Shown here in pieces: positions 35,132 to 44,292 of a stretch of DNA of 64,000 nt. The DNA is taken from NCBI GenBank assembly GCA_963697365.1, contig CAVONT010000008.1, positions 193,918 through 257,917 on the forward strand, in the 5' to 3' direction. Under the pieces are notes generated by a model that did no database searches, was not told where the DNA came from, and saw only the letters and a program-made list of their open reading frames with translations. The stretch comes from CAIXZV01 sp963697365 (lineage in GTDB: Bacteria > Chloroflexota > Limnocylindria > Limnocylindrales > CSP1-4). Position numbers and translations under genes: made by a program. Every line of letters starts with the position of its first letter. The first letter of the stretch is position 1.

Positions 35132-35168
35132 GTTAGATGAGTATCTAACTCGTAGCAGCCCTTGTCAA
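35132..35168 (-). promoter_or_regulatory. ArsR-type gene promoter with overlapping palindromic operator
   Basis: On the minus strand TTGACA (35168-35163), a 17-nt spacer and GATACT (35145-35140) make a near-consensus sigma70 promoter. The perfect palindrome GTTAGAT-N4-ATCTAAC (35132-35149) covers the -10, so bound repressor would block polymerase. The rest of the 331-bp gap to the M16 gene (to 35437) shows only TACAAT at about 35396-35401 and GGAGG at 35421-35425 for that gene. Confidence 0.8.
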
Positions 35169-35437
35169 GGGGTCGATCATGCCCGGGTACCGCCCGCCGT
35201 CCCCCAGACATGTGGGATTCCGGTTGTCCGCCCTCGTGTCTCAGGCCCGGATTCGACAGAATGGTGGTCGACCCCGCGCGGAGGTGGCCGAAACGCCACA
35301 AATCTGGGGGATCGGATTGGGCAACGGGTGACCGTGCGGCCCGACCTTCGACCGCGCCCGCGACGCCACGCGGCGGCCTCCAGTGCATCGACCCGTACAA
35401 TCTCTCCACCCGCCCCACCCGGAGGATTCGAGCCCGC

Positions 35438-36793
35438 ATGCCCGTTCCCGTCGTCGCGTTCACCGACGAGCGCCTGCCCAACGGCCTCCGCGTCATCGTC
35501 GCCGAGGACCACCTCGCGCCCGTCGTGGGCGTCCACGTCTGGTACAACGTCGGCTCGAAGCACGAGGTCCCGGGCAAGACCGGTTTCGCGCACCTCTTCG
35601 AGCACGTGATGTTCCAGGGCTCGGCCAACGTCGGCAAGACCGAGCACATGCAGCTCGTCCAGGCGGCCGGCGGCACGCTCAACGGCACCACCTGGCTTGA
35701 TCGGACCAACTACTACGAGACGCTGCCCTCGCACCAGCTGGAGCTCGCGCTGTGGCTGGAGGCAGACCGGATGGGCACGCTGCTCGACGCCCTGAGCCAG
35801 GAGAACCTCGACAACCAGCGGGACGTCGTCAAGAACGAGAAGCGATGGAGCTACGACAACCGGCCGTACGGGAGCTGGGTCGAGAAGCTCTTCGGCCACC
35901 TCTATCCCGAGGACCACCCGTACCACCACCCGACGATCGGCTCGATGGCCGACCTCGACGCGGCCTCGCTCGAGGATGTGCGTGCATTCTTCGCCACCTA
36001 CTACGCCCCCAACAACGCGGTGCTGGCCGTGGTGGGCGACTGCGAGCACGATCAGGTCCTGGCCTGGGCCGAGCGCTACTTCGACCCGATCCCAGCGAAC
36101 CCCGCCATCCCGCCGCTGCCCGACATGACGCTGCCGGCGCACCTGGGCGACGAGCGCCGCGAGACCGTGGAGGACCGCGTGCCACTGGCGCGTCTCTACA
36201 TCGGCTACCGCGCGCCTGTCTACGGGGACGAGCGCCTCGATGCGCTCGAGCTAGCCTGCCAGCTGCTCACCGGCGGCCGGAGCAGCCGGCTCCACAAGCG
36301 CCTCGTCCGCGACGAGCGCATCGCACAGGACGTCGAGCTGGGCACCTGGGGGTTCGTCGGTGGGGCATCGGTCTGCCTCGGCGTGGCGACGGTCAAGTCC
36401 GGCGTCCCGGTGGAGCAGGTCGAGGCTGCATTCTTCGAGGAGCTCGAGCGAGTCGCGTCCGAGGTCCCGGGCGAGGACGAGATGGCCCGGGCCAAGGCGC
36501 TCACCGAGGCCGACGAGCTTGGCTCGCTGGCCCGTGTGGAGGAGCGTGCACGACGCCTCGCCGAGTACGCGGGGCTGTTCGATGACCCGGACCTCATCAA
36601 CACGCTCCTGCCGCGCTACCTGGCTGTCACAGCCGAACAGGTCCGTGATGCCGCCCGTGAGGTGTTCCGGCCCGACAACCGGGTGATCCTGACCTACCTG
36701 CCGGCCGCCGATGCCCCGGGTGGCGACGCATCCGGCGACACGCCCGACGACGCATCCGGCGACACGCCCGGTGACAACGAGGAGGCCGCGTGA
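35438..36793 (+). CDS. M16-family zinc peptidase, catalytic chain
   Basis: 451 residues. The inverted zinc motif HxxEH is AHLFEHVMFQG (H52, E55, H56), with the downstream Glu in the ENLDNQRDVVKNEKRW segment completing the site. LYIGYRAPVYGDERLDALELACQLL and GGRSSRLHKRLVRDERIA belong to the second M16 domain. It is a beta-subunit-like processing peptidase (pqqL/mpp type). The Asp/Gly/Ser repeat tail (DASGDTPDDASGDTPGD) is unusual. The GTG of the next gene overlaps its stop, forming a pair. Confidence 0.95.
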   Translation: MPVPVVAFTDERLPNGLRVIVAEDHLAPVVGVHVWYNVGSKHEVPGKTGFAHLFEHVMFQGSANVGKTEHMQLVQAAGGTLNGTTWLDRTNYYETLPSHQLELALWLEADRMGTLLDALSQENLDNQRDVVKNEKRWSYDNRPYGSWVEKLFGHLYPEDHPYHHPTIGSMADLDAASLEDVRAFFATYYAPNNAVLAVVGDCEHDQVLAWAERYFDPIPANPAIPPLPDMTLPAHLGDERRETVEDRVPLARLYIGYRAPVYGDERLDALELACQLLTGGRSSRLHKRLVRDERIAQDVELGTWGFVGGASVCLGVATVKSGVPVEQVEAAFFEELERVASEVPGEDEMARAKALTEADELGSLARVEERARRLAEYAGLFDDPDLINTLLPRYLAVTAEQVRDAAREVFRPDNRVILTYLPAADAPGGDASGDTPDDASGDTPGDNEEAA

Positions 36794-38181
36794 GCGCCGA
36801 GCGACCGATGGTCACCACCCGACCCGTCCCGGGCGACCCGCGCAAGTACGAGTTCCCGCACACGGTCCGCGCCGCACTCGCCAATGGCCTGCAGGTCGTC
36901 GTGACCCCGATGCCCGGCCGCGAGCTCGTCTCCGCGTCCCTCGTGATCCGGAACGGGGCTGCCGACGAGCCCGCCGGGCGTGGTGGCGCGACCGTGCTTG
37001 CCGCGCGCGGCCTCACCGAGGGCACAGCGGGGTATGACGCCATCGCCCTCTCCGATGCCGCCGAGCGTCTCGGTGCCTCGCTCCACGCCGAGGCGGGCTG
37101 GGATGCCACGTCGGCCGGTCTCGACGTGCCCGCGAGCCGGCTCGTGCCCGCCATGGATCTTCTTGCCGAGGTCGTGCTCCGGCCGTCCTTCCCCGAGTCC
37201 GAGATGCACCGCCTGCGCGAGGAGCGCCTGACGGATCTCCTCCAGGCGAAGGCCGACCCGCGCCGTCGTGCGGAGGAGGCTTTTGTCTCATCCATCTACG
37301 CGCCGTCGAGCCCCTATCGCCGGCCCGCGGGTGGACTCGCCGAGACGGTGGAGACGTTGGAGCCGTCGGACCTGCGCGCCGTGCACGACCAGGCCTTCTA
37401 CCCGTCCCGGGCCGCGCTGATCGTCGTGGGCGATGTCGAGCCGTCTGCGGCCATCGGCATCACCGAGTCCCTGTTCGGCGCCTGGAGTGGCTCCGCCCTC
37501 GAGACGGGTCCCATCGATGACACCAGCGCCGTGGCCGAGCGTTTCGTGCGGGTCGTCCACCGGCCCGGCGCGGTGCAGACGGAGATCCGCATCGGCCATC
37601 CGGGCCTGGCGCGGCGCCACCCGGACTTCCATGCCGTGTCGGTCATGAGCATGATCCTCGGCGGCCTGTTCAACTCCAGGCTGAACCGGAACCTGCGCGA
37701 GGAGAAGGGCTACACCTACGGCGCCAGCGCCGGCTTCGACCTGCGTCGGGCGCGTGGTCCGTTCAGCGCCCGTGCGGCGGTCAACACGGAGGCGACGGTC
37801 CCCGCGCTCCGCGAGTTCTTCGCGGAGCTCGAGCGGATCCGCGACACGCCGGTGACGGAGGACGAGCTGCGCGCAGCGCGTGACTTCCTGGTCGGCGTGT
37901 TCCCGCTCCGGTTCGAGACCCCTGGTCCGGTCGCGGGCTCGCTGGCGGGTCTCTTCGTCCACGACCTGCCCCACGACGAGCTTGCTCGCTATCGCGAAGC
38001 GGTCGAGGCGGTGTCCGTGGCCGATGTCCAGCGTGTCGCGCAGGAGCAGATCCACCTCGACCATGCCGCCGTCGTGCTCGTCGGCGATCACGACACCTTC
38101 GCAGCCGACCTGGACAGCCTCGGGCTCGGGCCGCTCGACGTCGTCCGAGACGCGGAGCCCGTGGCACCCCGGGAGGGCTGA
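36790..38181 (+). CDS. M16-family peptidase, non-catalytic partner
   Basis: 463 residues starting at GTG overlapping the preceding stop. It retains the fold (ALANGLQVVVTPMPGRELVSASLVIRNGAADEPAG, then RRHPDFHAVSVMSMILGGLFNSRLNRNLREEKGYTYGASAGFD). The zinc motif is lost: the position of HxxEH reads RGGATVLAARGL. Such alpha chains bind substrate while the beta chain cleaves. Together with the upstream gene it forms an alpha/beta M16 complex, a common arrangement in bacteria. No signal peptide is seen. Confidence 0.93.
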   Translation: MSAERPMVTTRPVPGDPRKYEFPHTVRAALANGLQVVVTPMPGRELVSASLVIRNGAADEPAGRGGATVLAARGLTEGTAGYDAIALSDAAERLGASLHAEAGWDATSAGLDVPASRLVPAMDLLAEVVLRPSFPESEMHRLREERLTDLLQAKADPRRRAEEAFVSSIYAPSSPYRRPAGGLAETVETLEPSDLRAVHDQAFYPSRAALIVVGDVEPSAAIGITESLFGAWSGSALETGPIDDTSAVAERFVRVVHRPGAVQTEIRIGHPGLARRHPDFHAVSVMSMILGGLFNSRLNRNLREEKGYTYGASAGFDLRRARGPFSARAAVNTEATVPALREFFAELERIRDTPVTEDELRAARDFLVGVFPLRFETPGPVAGSLAGLFVHDLPHDELARYREAVEAVSVADVQRVAQEQIHLDHAAVVLVGDHDTFAADLDSLGLGPLDVVRDAEPVAPREG

Positions 38182-38349
38182 CCGCATCTCCAGGGGTGCC
38201 CCGGCGCAGCTGGCCGGCGGTGGTGGGACCGGCTGCCGGGTGCTCGTGTGATTGATCGAGTCCATCTGAAACCTTTGCGCGTGCAACTGCCTCGGGAGTT
38301 GTGAAGCGGCCGGTCAGGCCGTCACACCGCCAGGGGAGCCAGGAACAAG

Positions 38350-39009
38350 ATGCGTCTCACCAACACCACCATCCGGTCGGCAGGCACCGCGCTCGTCGCC
38401 CTCTTTCTTGTCGCCGGTGCCGCCTTCGCCACGAACAGCTTCGTGAGCGGTGGCCGTTCCATCGACGACGGCGCTGCCTCGACCGCCACCACGGACCCGA
38501 CCGCCGAGGCCACCGCCGAGGCCACGATGGAGCTCGAGGACGAGAGCGAGTCCCCGGAGGCAAGCGAGTCGCCCGAGGCCACTGACGAGCTCGAGACCGA
38601 GGAGCCCACGGGCAGCCCTGAGACCGAGGACGCCACGGACGAGCTCGAGACCGAGGAGCCCACGGGCAGCCCGGAGACCGAGGACGCCACGGACGACCAT
38701 GGCGGCGATCGTGCCGACGACGACGATGCCACCGCCTCGCCGAGTGCCACCGACGACGACGGTGACGACCGCGACGACGATGACGACCGCGACGACGACG
38801 AAGATGCCACCGCCTCGCCGAGTGCCACCGACGACGACGGTGACGACCGCGACGACGACGAAGACCAGGCGTCGCCCAAGCCGACCGACGACCACTCGGG
38901 TAGCGGCGATGACGACGACGACAGCGATGACGACGACAGCGATGACGACGACGACAGCGACGACGACGCCACTGCCGAGCCGACGTCCGAGCCCACCCCG
39001 GGCAACTGA
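38350..39009 (+). CDS. secreted, extremely acidic low-complexity protein
   Basis: 219 residues. A signal peptide (TALVALFLVAGAAFATNSF) precedes ~190 residues dominated by Asp, Glu, Thr, Ser and Pro. Two internal duplications are visible: an 18-residue unit (DELETEEPTGSPETEDAT) encoded at 38584-38637 and 38638-38691, and a ~20-residue unit (DATASPSATDDDGDDRDDD) at 38725 and again at 38803. GGAGCC-type purine stretch precedes the ATG. It may be a cation-binding or spacer-like surface protein. It lies upstream of an ECF sigma factor whose anti-sigma has the same type of Asp/Thr/Pro tail. Confidence 0.8.
   Translation: MRLTNTTIRSAGTALVALFLVAGAAFATNSFVSGGRSIDDGAASTATTDPTAEATAEATMELEDESESPEASESPEATDELETEEPTGSPETEDATDELETEEPTGSPETEDATDDHGGDRADDDDATASPSATDDDGDDRDDDDDRDDDEDATASPSATDDDGDDRDDDEDQASPKPTDDHSGSGDDDDDSDDDDSDDDDDSDDDATAEPTSEPTPGN
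38584..38691 (+). repeat. 54-bp tandem duplication in the acidic protein gene
   Basis: Copies at 38584-38637 and 38638-38691 differ at one base (T/G at a silent Pro codon position) and encode the same 18 residues. A second, 78-bp-spaced repeat family begins at 38725 and 38803. Confidence 0.9.
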
Positions 39010-39143
39010 CCGACCAGGTAGCCCAACCGTCTGACTGCATGACCTCCGTCCTGCGATGGGAGCCGGCCCGAACCCCGATCATGCGGGTGTCCGGGCCGGG
39101 CCCCGCCGAACTCCCGGAGAGGGCACACTCGGCACGACGCAGG

Positions 39144-39773
39144 ATGGAGGGACCGCAAGCCATCGACACCAGGGGCGTCCGCAGCGACGCTGGAGCCACA
39201 CCCGATGACCGCACGATCGTGGACGCAGTCCTCGCCGGCGACCGAGATGCCTTCCGCCTCCTCGTGGAGCGCGAAGGGTCGGCGGTCGTCGCTGCGTGCG
39301 CGCGAGTCCTCGGCGATCGAGCTGAGGCCGAGGACGTGGCCCAGGAGGCGTTCGTGATCGCGTATCGCTCCCTTGCGTCCTGGCGCGCCGACGGGGCCTT
39401 CGGGGCCTGGCTCACCCGGATCGCCGTCCGGCTGGCCATTCGCCGGTCGTCGCAGCGCAAGCAGGTCACCTGGCTCGACCCGCTTGCCGCAGAGGCCGAC
39501 CAGCCCGGTCAGGAGCGTTTCCGCACCACGGTCGCCACCGGGGCGGTCGACCCGGCCAGCTCGTACCTGCGCACGGAGCGCGACGCCCAGCTGCGCGCGG
39601 CCGTTGCAGCGCTCGACGAGCCGTACCGCGAGGTCGTCGCGCTGCGCTTCTTCGCAGAGCGCTCGCTGAACGAGATCGCCGAGGCGACCGATCGCCCCCT
39701 CGGCACCGTCAAGACCCATCTGCACCGTGGCCTCGCGCGCCTCCGGCGCAACCTCGAGGAGACCGAGCGATGA
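39144..39773 (+). CDS. ECF-type RNA polymerase sigma factor
   Basis: 209 residues from the ATG at 39144; an earlier in-frame start (39039) would add a non-conserved Arg/Pro-rich leader. Sigma2: FRLLVEREGSAVVAACARVLGDRAEAEDVAQEAFVIAYRSLASWR. Sigma4: LDEPYREVVALRFFAERSLNEIAEATDRPLGTVKTHLHRGLARLRRNL. It directs RNA polymerase to stress promoters. The stop overlaps the anti-sigma start (ATGA), so the two are made together. Confidence 0.95.
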   Translation: MEGPQAIDTRGVRSDAGATPDDRTIVDAVLAGDRDAFRLLVEREGSAVVAACARVLGDRAEAEDVAQEAFVIAYRSLASWRADGAFGAWLTRIAVRLAIRRSSQRKQVTWLDPLAAEADQPGQERFRTTVATGAVDPASSYLRTERDAQLRAAVAALDEPYREVVALRFFAERSLNEIAEATDRPLGTVKTHLHRGLARLRRNLEETER

Positions 39774-40595
39774 GCGGCCCGTTCCGCCCCGACGAGCTCG
39801 ATGGCGTCGACGGGATGACCCCCGACGAGCTGGCGGCCGAGGCGCGCCTCGCGCGCGAGCTCGAGGCCGCCGCGGGCCGGATGCCCGTCAAGGCATCGGC
39901 CGGCTTTGCCGACCGCGTGATGGCCGCCGTTGCCGCGGAACCCCTCCCGGCTCCGGCGCGTGCCGCCCGGCATGCCGTGCGAACCGCCGCCCTCGCTGCC
40001 CTCCTCGCCTCGATCCGGGATGCGTTCCGTGTGACGTTCAGCGGCGGCTTCCCGGCAATGGTCCGCGCCCAGGCACTTGCCGTGGTGCTCGTCGTCGCCG
40101 CAGTCGGCGGTGGCGTGACCTACGGCGCAGCGTCGGCGCTGGGGCTCCTCGAGGGAGACCAGCGGCCACCCGCCGAGGAGCCGTCGCCGACCGTCGTGGA
40201 GACGGCGTCCCCCGATGCATCCGTCACGCCTGTCCCGTCGCCGCTTCCGTCGGTGTCGCCCGATACCTCGGGCGAGCCGTCGCCGTCCGTCGATCCCTCG
40301 GCCTCCCCGGAGCCGTCGGAGACACCGGAGCCGAGCGAGACCCCGGAGGGCGAGACGGAGACCGAGGATGCGACCGACGAAAGCGGCACGTCGGGACCGG
40401 GCGACAGCGCGACCCCCAAGCCCACAGTCAAGCCGACGCCGAGCGACGCCGAGCACGCCGAAGCCCACGCCGAAGCCGACGCCTCGTCCCACCGCCACGC
40501 CCGACGACGAGGACAAGACGGCCACCCCGGAGCCGACGCGGACGCCCAGGCCCTCGGACACGCCGGACCCGGGCGAGACGCCCGACTCCGACTAG
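39770..40595 (+). CDS. single-pass anti-sigma-like protein with Ser/Pro/Thr-rich extracellular tail (one frameshift)
   Basis: About 275 residues. The cytoplasmic N terminus (MTPDELAAEARLARELEAAAGRMPVKASAGFADRVMAAVAAEP) is where a sigma factor would bind. One membrane helix follows (QALAVVLVVAAVGGGVTYGAASALG). The outer part is Pro/Ser/Thr/Glu repeats (SASPEPSETPEPSETPEGE). Near 40445 the frame shifts to ATPSTPKPTPKPTPRPTATPDDEDKT and ends at 40595; the unshifted frame runs into Ala/His/Arg-rich noise. It lacks a zinc-anti-sigma HxxxCxxC motif. Coupled to the ECF gene. Confidence 0.82.
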
Positions 40596-40659
40596 GACTG
40601 TCCCCGGTGCCCGTCGCTGCAGCGCGCGTGCCCAGGTCCGGCGGGAGTAGGCTGTCCCC

Positions 40660-41319
40660 GTGATTACTGTCGTTGGGACGCCCGCCTGGCGGGTTGCCGA
40701 TCCGCCCGGTCCTGCCGGTCGGGCATGCGAGATCGCGATCGCCGCCGCAAGCGCCGGCGCCCGAGTCGAGATGGTCGGCCGGGTCGGCGACGACCCCGCT
40801 GGCGACAACCTCCTGATCGCCCTGTCGCGAGCCTCGGTCGGGCATGCCGTCGTGCTGCGCGATCCGGCTCGCCCCACCGCCTTGGTGCGACCCTTCGCCG
40901 AGCCCGACGAGGAGGACCCGTTCGCCGAGCCAGCGGCCGGCGCAGCCGCGGACGCAACCCCGTCGTGGTCGGATGGTCCACGCCTCGAGGCCGCCGACGT
41001 CGCGCTGGGCCTGCGCTACCTGACCGCATTCGACGTCCTCGTGGTCACCGACGATGTGTCGCCTGCCATCCTGCCGGTGGCGGTCGAAGCCGCGGCGTTC
41101 GCGGGTGCCCGCCTCGTGGCGCTTGTGGCCCCGGGTGATCGGGCGATCGCGCTGACCAGTGAAGCCCTCGTCCTCGAGGCGCCGGGCCCCGACGACGGCG
41201 CGTTCGGCGCGCTCGTCGGCCTGCTCGCCAAGGGGCTCGACGGCGGGCTGGCGCCGGAGGAGGCGCTGCGTGCCGCCACGGGCGCGGGCGGCTGGGAGAC
41301 CGTCGCGGGCGAGGCCTGA
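40660..41319 (+). CDS. degenerate PfkB/ribokinase-like protein
   Basis: 219 residues, far shorter than sugar kinases (~300). The N-terminal part is ribokinase-like: VVGTPAWRVADPPGPAGRACEIAIAAASAGARVEMVGRVGDDPAGDNLLIAL. The C-terminal catalytic GAGD motif, which supplies the base Asp, is replaced by PGPDDGAFGALVGLL, shifted and Gly-poor. So kinase activity is doubtful. It starts with GTG 6 nt after TAGGCT. It may be a regulatory or vestigial family member. Confidence 0.72.
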   Translation: MITVVGTPAWRVADPPGPAGRACEIAIAAASAGARVEMVGRVGDDPAGDNLLIALSRASVGHAVVLRDPARPTALVRPFAEPDEEDPFAEPAAGAAADATPSWSDGPRLEAADVALGLRYLTAFDVLVVTDDVSPAILPVAVEAAAFAGARLVALVAPGDRAIALTSEALVLEAPGPDDGAFGALVGLLAKGLDGGLAPEEALRAATGAGGWETVAGEA

Positions 41320-41344
41320 CCCGGCAGGCGGGGCGCCGCGTCCT

Positions 41345-42088
41345 CTAGGGCAGGAGCATGCCCAGGTCGTCCCCGGGAGGGCTGGCCAGCGGTCCAGCGG
41401 CAGGCGTCGCATCCGCGGGGAGGATCAGCGCCGGGCCGTCGTTGCGGGCGTTGTTCACCAGGGTCCCTACCCCGTACGCGGCAAGGCCGAGTGCCTCGCT
41501 TGGCTCCAGGAGGGCGCGCAGCTCGCCGGCGTCCTTGGGTGTTGGATCGAGCCAGAGCTCCCAGGAGTCCGGCGGGATCACGACGGGCATCCGGTCGTGG
41601 ATGGGGGTCATGAACTCGTTGGGCCGGGTCGTGACGATGGTGAAGCTGCGGATCCACTCGCCGGACGCCTCGTCCTGGCGACCCGTCCACAGGCCTGCCA
41701 GCGCGAGGATACCCGCCGCCGGGTCGTGGATCCGCATCGGGACCTTGAGCTTGCCCTCGCGGCGCCATTCGTAGAAACCGTCCACGGGGACGAGGCAGCG
41801 GCGGCGGCGGAACGCTTCGCGGAAGAGGCCGCTGGTCGATAGGGACTCCGCGCGGGCGTTGAAGGGGCGTTGCGGCGGCCGTCCGTCCTTGCCGGCCGTC
41901 GCCCATGACGGCTGGAAGCCCCACTGGTAGCGAACGACGGCCCGTCGGTCCTCGCGCTGCACGACCACGGCGGCCGGATCAGTGGGGGCGACGTTGAAGT
42001 GGCCGCCCGCATCCTGGGCGAGATCCTCGGCGTCGAAGATGGCCGCGATCTCCGACGTCGGGCGCTGCTGGGTGAACCGACCGCACAT
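41345..42088 (-). CDS. yedK: SRAP-domain protein (HMCES/YedK family)
   Basis: 247 residues. The mature N terminus MCGRFTQQRP exposes catalytic Cys2 after Met removal. VDGFYEWR supplies the catalytic Glu, PIHDRMPVVIP the His, and NARAES and RCLVPVDGFY are family blocks. It crosslinks to abasic sites in single-stranded DNA, protecting them during replication. It is cytoplasmic. The longer in-frame ORF upstream is not used because Cys2 must follow the start Met. Confidence 0.95.
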   Translation of the reverse strand: MCGRFTQQRPTSEIAAIFDAEDLAQDAGGHFNVAPTDPAAVVVQREDRRAVVRYQWGFQPSWATAGKDGRPPQRPFNARAESLSTSGLFREAFRRRRCLVPVDGFYEWRREGKLKVPMRIHDPAAGILALAGLWTGRQDEASGEWIRSFTIVTTRPNEFMTPIHDRMPVVIPPDSWELWLDPTPKDAGELRALLEPSEALGLAAYGVGTLVNNARNDGPALILPADATPAAGPLASPPGDDLGMLLP

Positions 42089-42195
42089 GCCGAGGAGTCT
42101 AGGCGTTCCCGCGGCCACCCGGTACCCGCGGCCACCGGCGCGGCCACCGGCGCGGCCACCGGCCCGCTCGAAGCTTCTCGGGTAACCTCGGGACC
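42089..42195. repeat. short tandem GCGGCCACCGGC repeat in the SRAP/rhomboid gap
   Basis: Within 42115-42165 the intergenic sequence contains three or four imperfect copies of a 12-bp GCGGCCACC-GC unit. The + side holds TAACCT (42183-42188) 7 nt before the rhomboid GTG. It is low-complexity GC DNA with no other visible role. Confidence 0.5.
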
Positions 42196-43404
42196 GTGAG
42201 CGAGACGCCAGCCTTCGACTACCGGGAGACGATGGGTCGCCAGGGCCCGCTGAGCCATGCCGAGGCGCAGGCTGCACTGGAGCACGCGGCGCGGTTGATG
42301 ACATCGGCCGACTTCGTCGATGCCGCGCGGCTGTACCAGCGCGTGGTGGGGATCGACGACCCGGCCCTGACCGCGGCGGCGCTGATCGGCCTCGGCGAGG
42401 CGTTCCACCGGCTGGACGACGACCCCCAGGCGCTCGCCGAGTGGGAGGCGGCCGCCCGGCTGCCGGAGAACCCGTACACGTACGCCGCCTGGCGGAACGT
42501 GGCTGCAGCACGGGTCCGGGCCGGCAACCTGCGCGGGGCCCTCGACGCGTACAAGGAGGCCGACCGTCGCGCCCCGCGCGAGGACAAGCCTGAGATCGCC
42601 AACCGGATGGGCTGGCTGAGCAAGGAGCTGGGCGACCAGGGGGCGTCCGGGCGCTACTTCGCCCGGGCCCGAGGAGATGCGGGGTTCTCGTTCGCCATCG
42701 CGGTCGTCGCGGTCACCGTGGTGACATCGCTGGCCGTGGACTTCGCGCCGCAGATCGGCGACACGCTGTTCGAGATCCTCGCCCTCGTCAAGCCACTGGT
42801 CGCTGTCGGGGAGCTGTGGCGCCTGGTCACGGTCACCCTGGTCCACGGCGGGCTGATCCACCTGGGCTTCAACATGTACGCCCTGTGGCTTGCCGGGCCG
42901 TTCGTGGAGCGGTTGTACGGCCGGTGGGGCTTCCTCGCCTTCTACGTCGTGGCGGCCATCGGCGGATCGCTGATGTCGTTCGCGTTCGGGACGGGATCGC
43001 CGGTGAGCGTCGGAGCCTCGGGAGCCATCATGGGCCTGTTCGGCATCCTGATCGCCGCTGAGGCCGTCCACCGCCCGATGGTCGACCGGGCGTCACGGTC
43101 GCTCGCCGGCCAGCTGGTCGGCGCAGCCGCGATCACGCTGATCTACGGCTTCGTCGCCCCGGGCATCGACAACTGGGCCCACGCCGGCGGACTGGTGACC
43201 GGCCTCCTGCTCGGCGTCCTGTTCGCTCCGACCATGGTTCCGACGATGCGCTCGCTGTGGCGCCGGCCCGGGCCCACCCCTGGCACGACGGTGCCCGTGT
43301 TCGGCACGGGCGGGACGCTCATGATCCGCGTCGGCGGGATGGTCCTGCTGGGCCTGGCGTTCGTTGCCCTGTGGGCCGTGGGCGTCGCCTACTGGGGAGC
43401 GTAG
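42196..43404 (+). CDS. rhomboid-family intramembrane serine protease with TPR-like N terminus
   Basis: 402 residues. The first ~160 are helical TPR-like repeats (EAFHRLDDDPQALAEWEAAARLPENPYTYAAWRNVAAAR). The rhomboid domain follows: WRLVTVTLVHGGLIHLGFNMYALWLAG (HxxxN), GASGAIMGLFGILIA with nucleophile S275, and NWAHAGGLVTGLLLG with H329. It cleaves transmembrane substrates in the membrane. The TPR part may recruit substrates. GTG start, TAACCT 7 nt before it. An extra C-terminal helix ends the protein. Confidence 0.94.
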   Translation: MSETPAFDYRETMGRQGPLSHAEAQAALEHAARLMTSADFVDAARLYQRVVGIDDPALTAAALIGLGEAFHRLDDDPQALAEWEAAARLPENPYTYAAWRNVAAARVRAGNLRGALDAYKEADRRAPREDKPEIANRMGWLSKELGDQGASGRYFARARGDAGFSFAIAVVAVTVVTSLAVDFAPQIGDTLFEILALVKPLVAVGELWRLVTVTLVHGGLIHLGFNMYALWLAGPFVERLYGRWGFLAFYVVAAIGGSLMSFAFGTGSPVSVGASGAIMGLFGILIAAEAVHRPMVDRASRSLAGQLVGAAAITLIYGFVAPGIDNWAHAGGLVTGLLLGVLFAPTMVPTMRSLWRRPGPTPGTTVPVFGTGGTLMIRVGGMVLLGLAFVALWAVGVAYWGA

Positions 43405-43431
43405 CGGCGTCGAGGTGGCGCGACGGGTTCC

Positions 43432-44292
43432 TCAGAGCTCGCCGAAGACCACTTGCGGGCCCGGCTCGCCTGTCGCGCCGCCCATCGGCTCGAGGGTGAT
43501 CATCACCGCCGCGGCCTTGGCAAGATCGGCCTCGATCGGAGCCATGAACGCTCCCTTCCCGTCGAACGCGACCGTCTGCAGGCCGTGGACGCCGGATGCG
43601 TCCGCGTACCAGAGCTGGTAGCCGTGGCCGTCGGGTGTGGCCGGCAGCTGGTCGGCGACGATCCATGAGGACGTCGAGCCGGGGACGAACATCACGGCGG
43701 CCTGTGCGTCGGGGGCGATCGGCTCGGCATGCAGGGCGACCGTCACGTGCGACGGGTCCATCGCCACGGTCATCGCCCCGCCGGCGCTCGCGAGGGTCGA
43801 CTCGAGGCGCTCGACCTGTGCGGTGGTGGCGTCGAGGTCCTGCTGCAGGCCGGCGGCTCTCGCACTCAGGCCGACGGCCACGATGCCGAAGACGGCGGCG
43901 AGGCCGAGCGAGGCAAGTGCGAGACGATGCGAGCGTCGGGAACGGGCGGTATCGATGGAGACCACCTCGCTGCTCGCCGCCGGAAGGTCGTCCGCGGGGA
44001 CGTTGACGGGCGCGGGTGTGGCGGGCGCCAACGTACGGGCGGGAACAGTGGCACGGCTGATCGCGGCGTCCGCCGAGATCGCGGACATGATGCCGGACAG
44101 CAGGTCCGGAGGAGGGAGGCGGTCGGGAGCGGCAAGGGACAGGTCGGCAAGCACGTGGTCCAGCTCGACCTCGAGCGTCCGGCAGGGGATACACGCTGCG
44201 CGGTGGGCGTCGTACTCCGCCTGCTCCTCGGGAGTGAGGTCTTCGAGGACGGCGCCGGCTGCAAGGAGGGAGTCGGCTTCGGCGTGCATCAT
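43432..44292 (-). CDS. RskA-type zinc anti-sigma factor
   Basis: 286 residues. The zinc-anti-sigma motif is H30-x3-C34-x2-C37 (DAHRAACIPCR). One membrane helix (LALASLGLAAVFGIVAVGLSA) precedes a coiled segment and an extracellular RskA-like domain (SWIVADQLPATPDGHGYQLWYADASGVHGLQTVAFDG). It holds its sigma partner at the membrane until cleaved. The ATG overlaps the sigma stop (ATGA). Two Mets start the frame; the first is used because it makes the 4-nt overlap. Confidence 0.93.
   Translation of the reverse strand: MMHAEADSLLAAGAVLEDLTPEEQAEYDAHRAACIPCRTLEVELDHVLADLSLAAPDRLPPPDLLSGIMSAISADAAISRATVPARTLAPATPAPVNVPADDLPAASSEVVSIDTARSRRSHRLALASLGLAAVFGIVAVGLSARAAGLQQDLDATTAQVERLESTLASAGGAMTVAMDPSHVTVALHAEPIAPDAQAAVMFVPGSTSSWIVADQLPATPDGHGYQLWYADASGVHGLQTVAFDGKGAFMAPIEADLAKAAAVMITLEPMGGATGEPGPQVVFGEL

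Noticed and set aside
35107..35709. N-terminal extension of the ArsR-type regulator
   Set aside because: The frame is open to 35709, but it runs through the M16 gene and past the operator and promoter, which fix the start at 35106.
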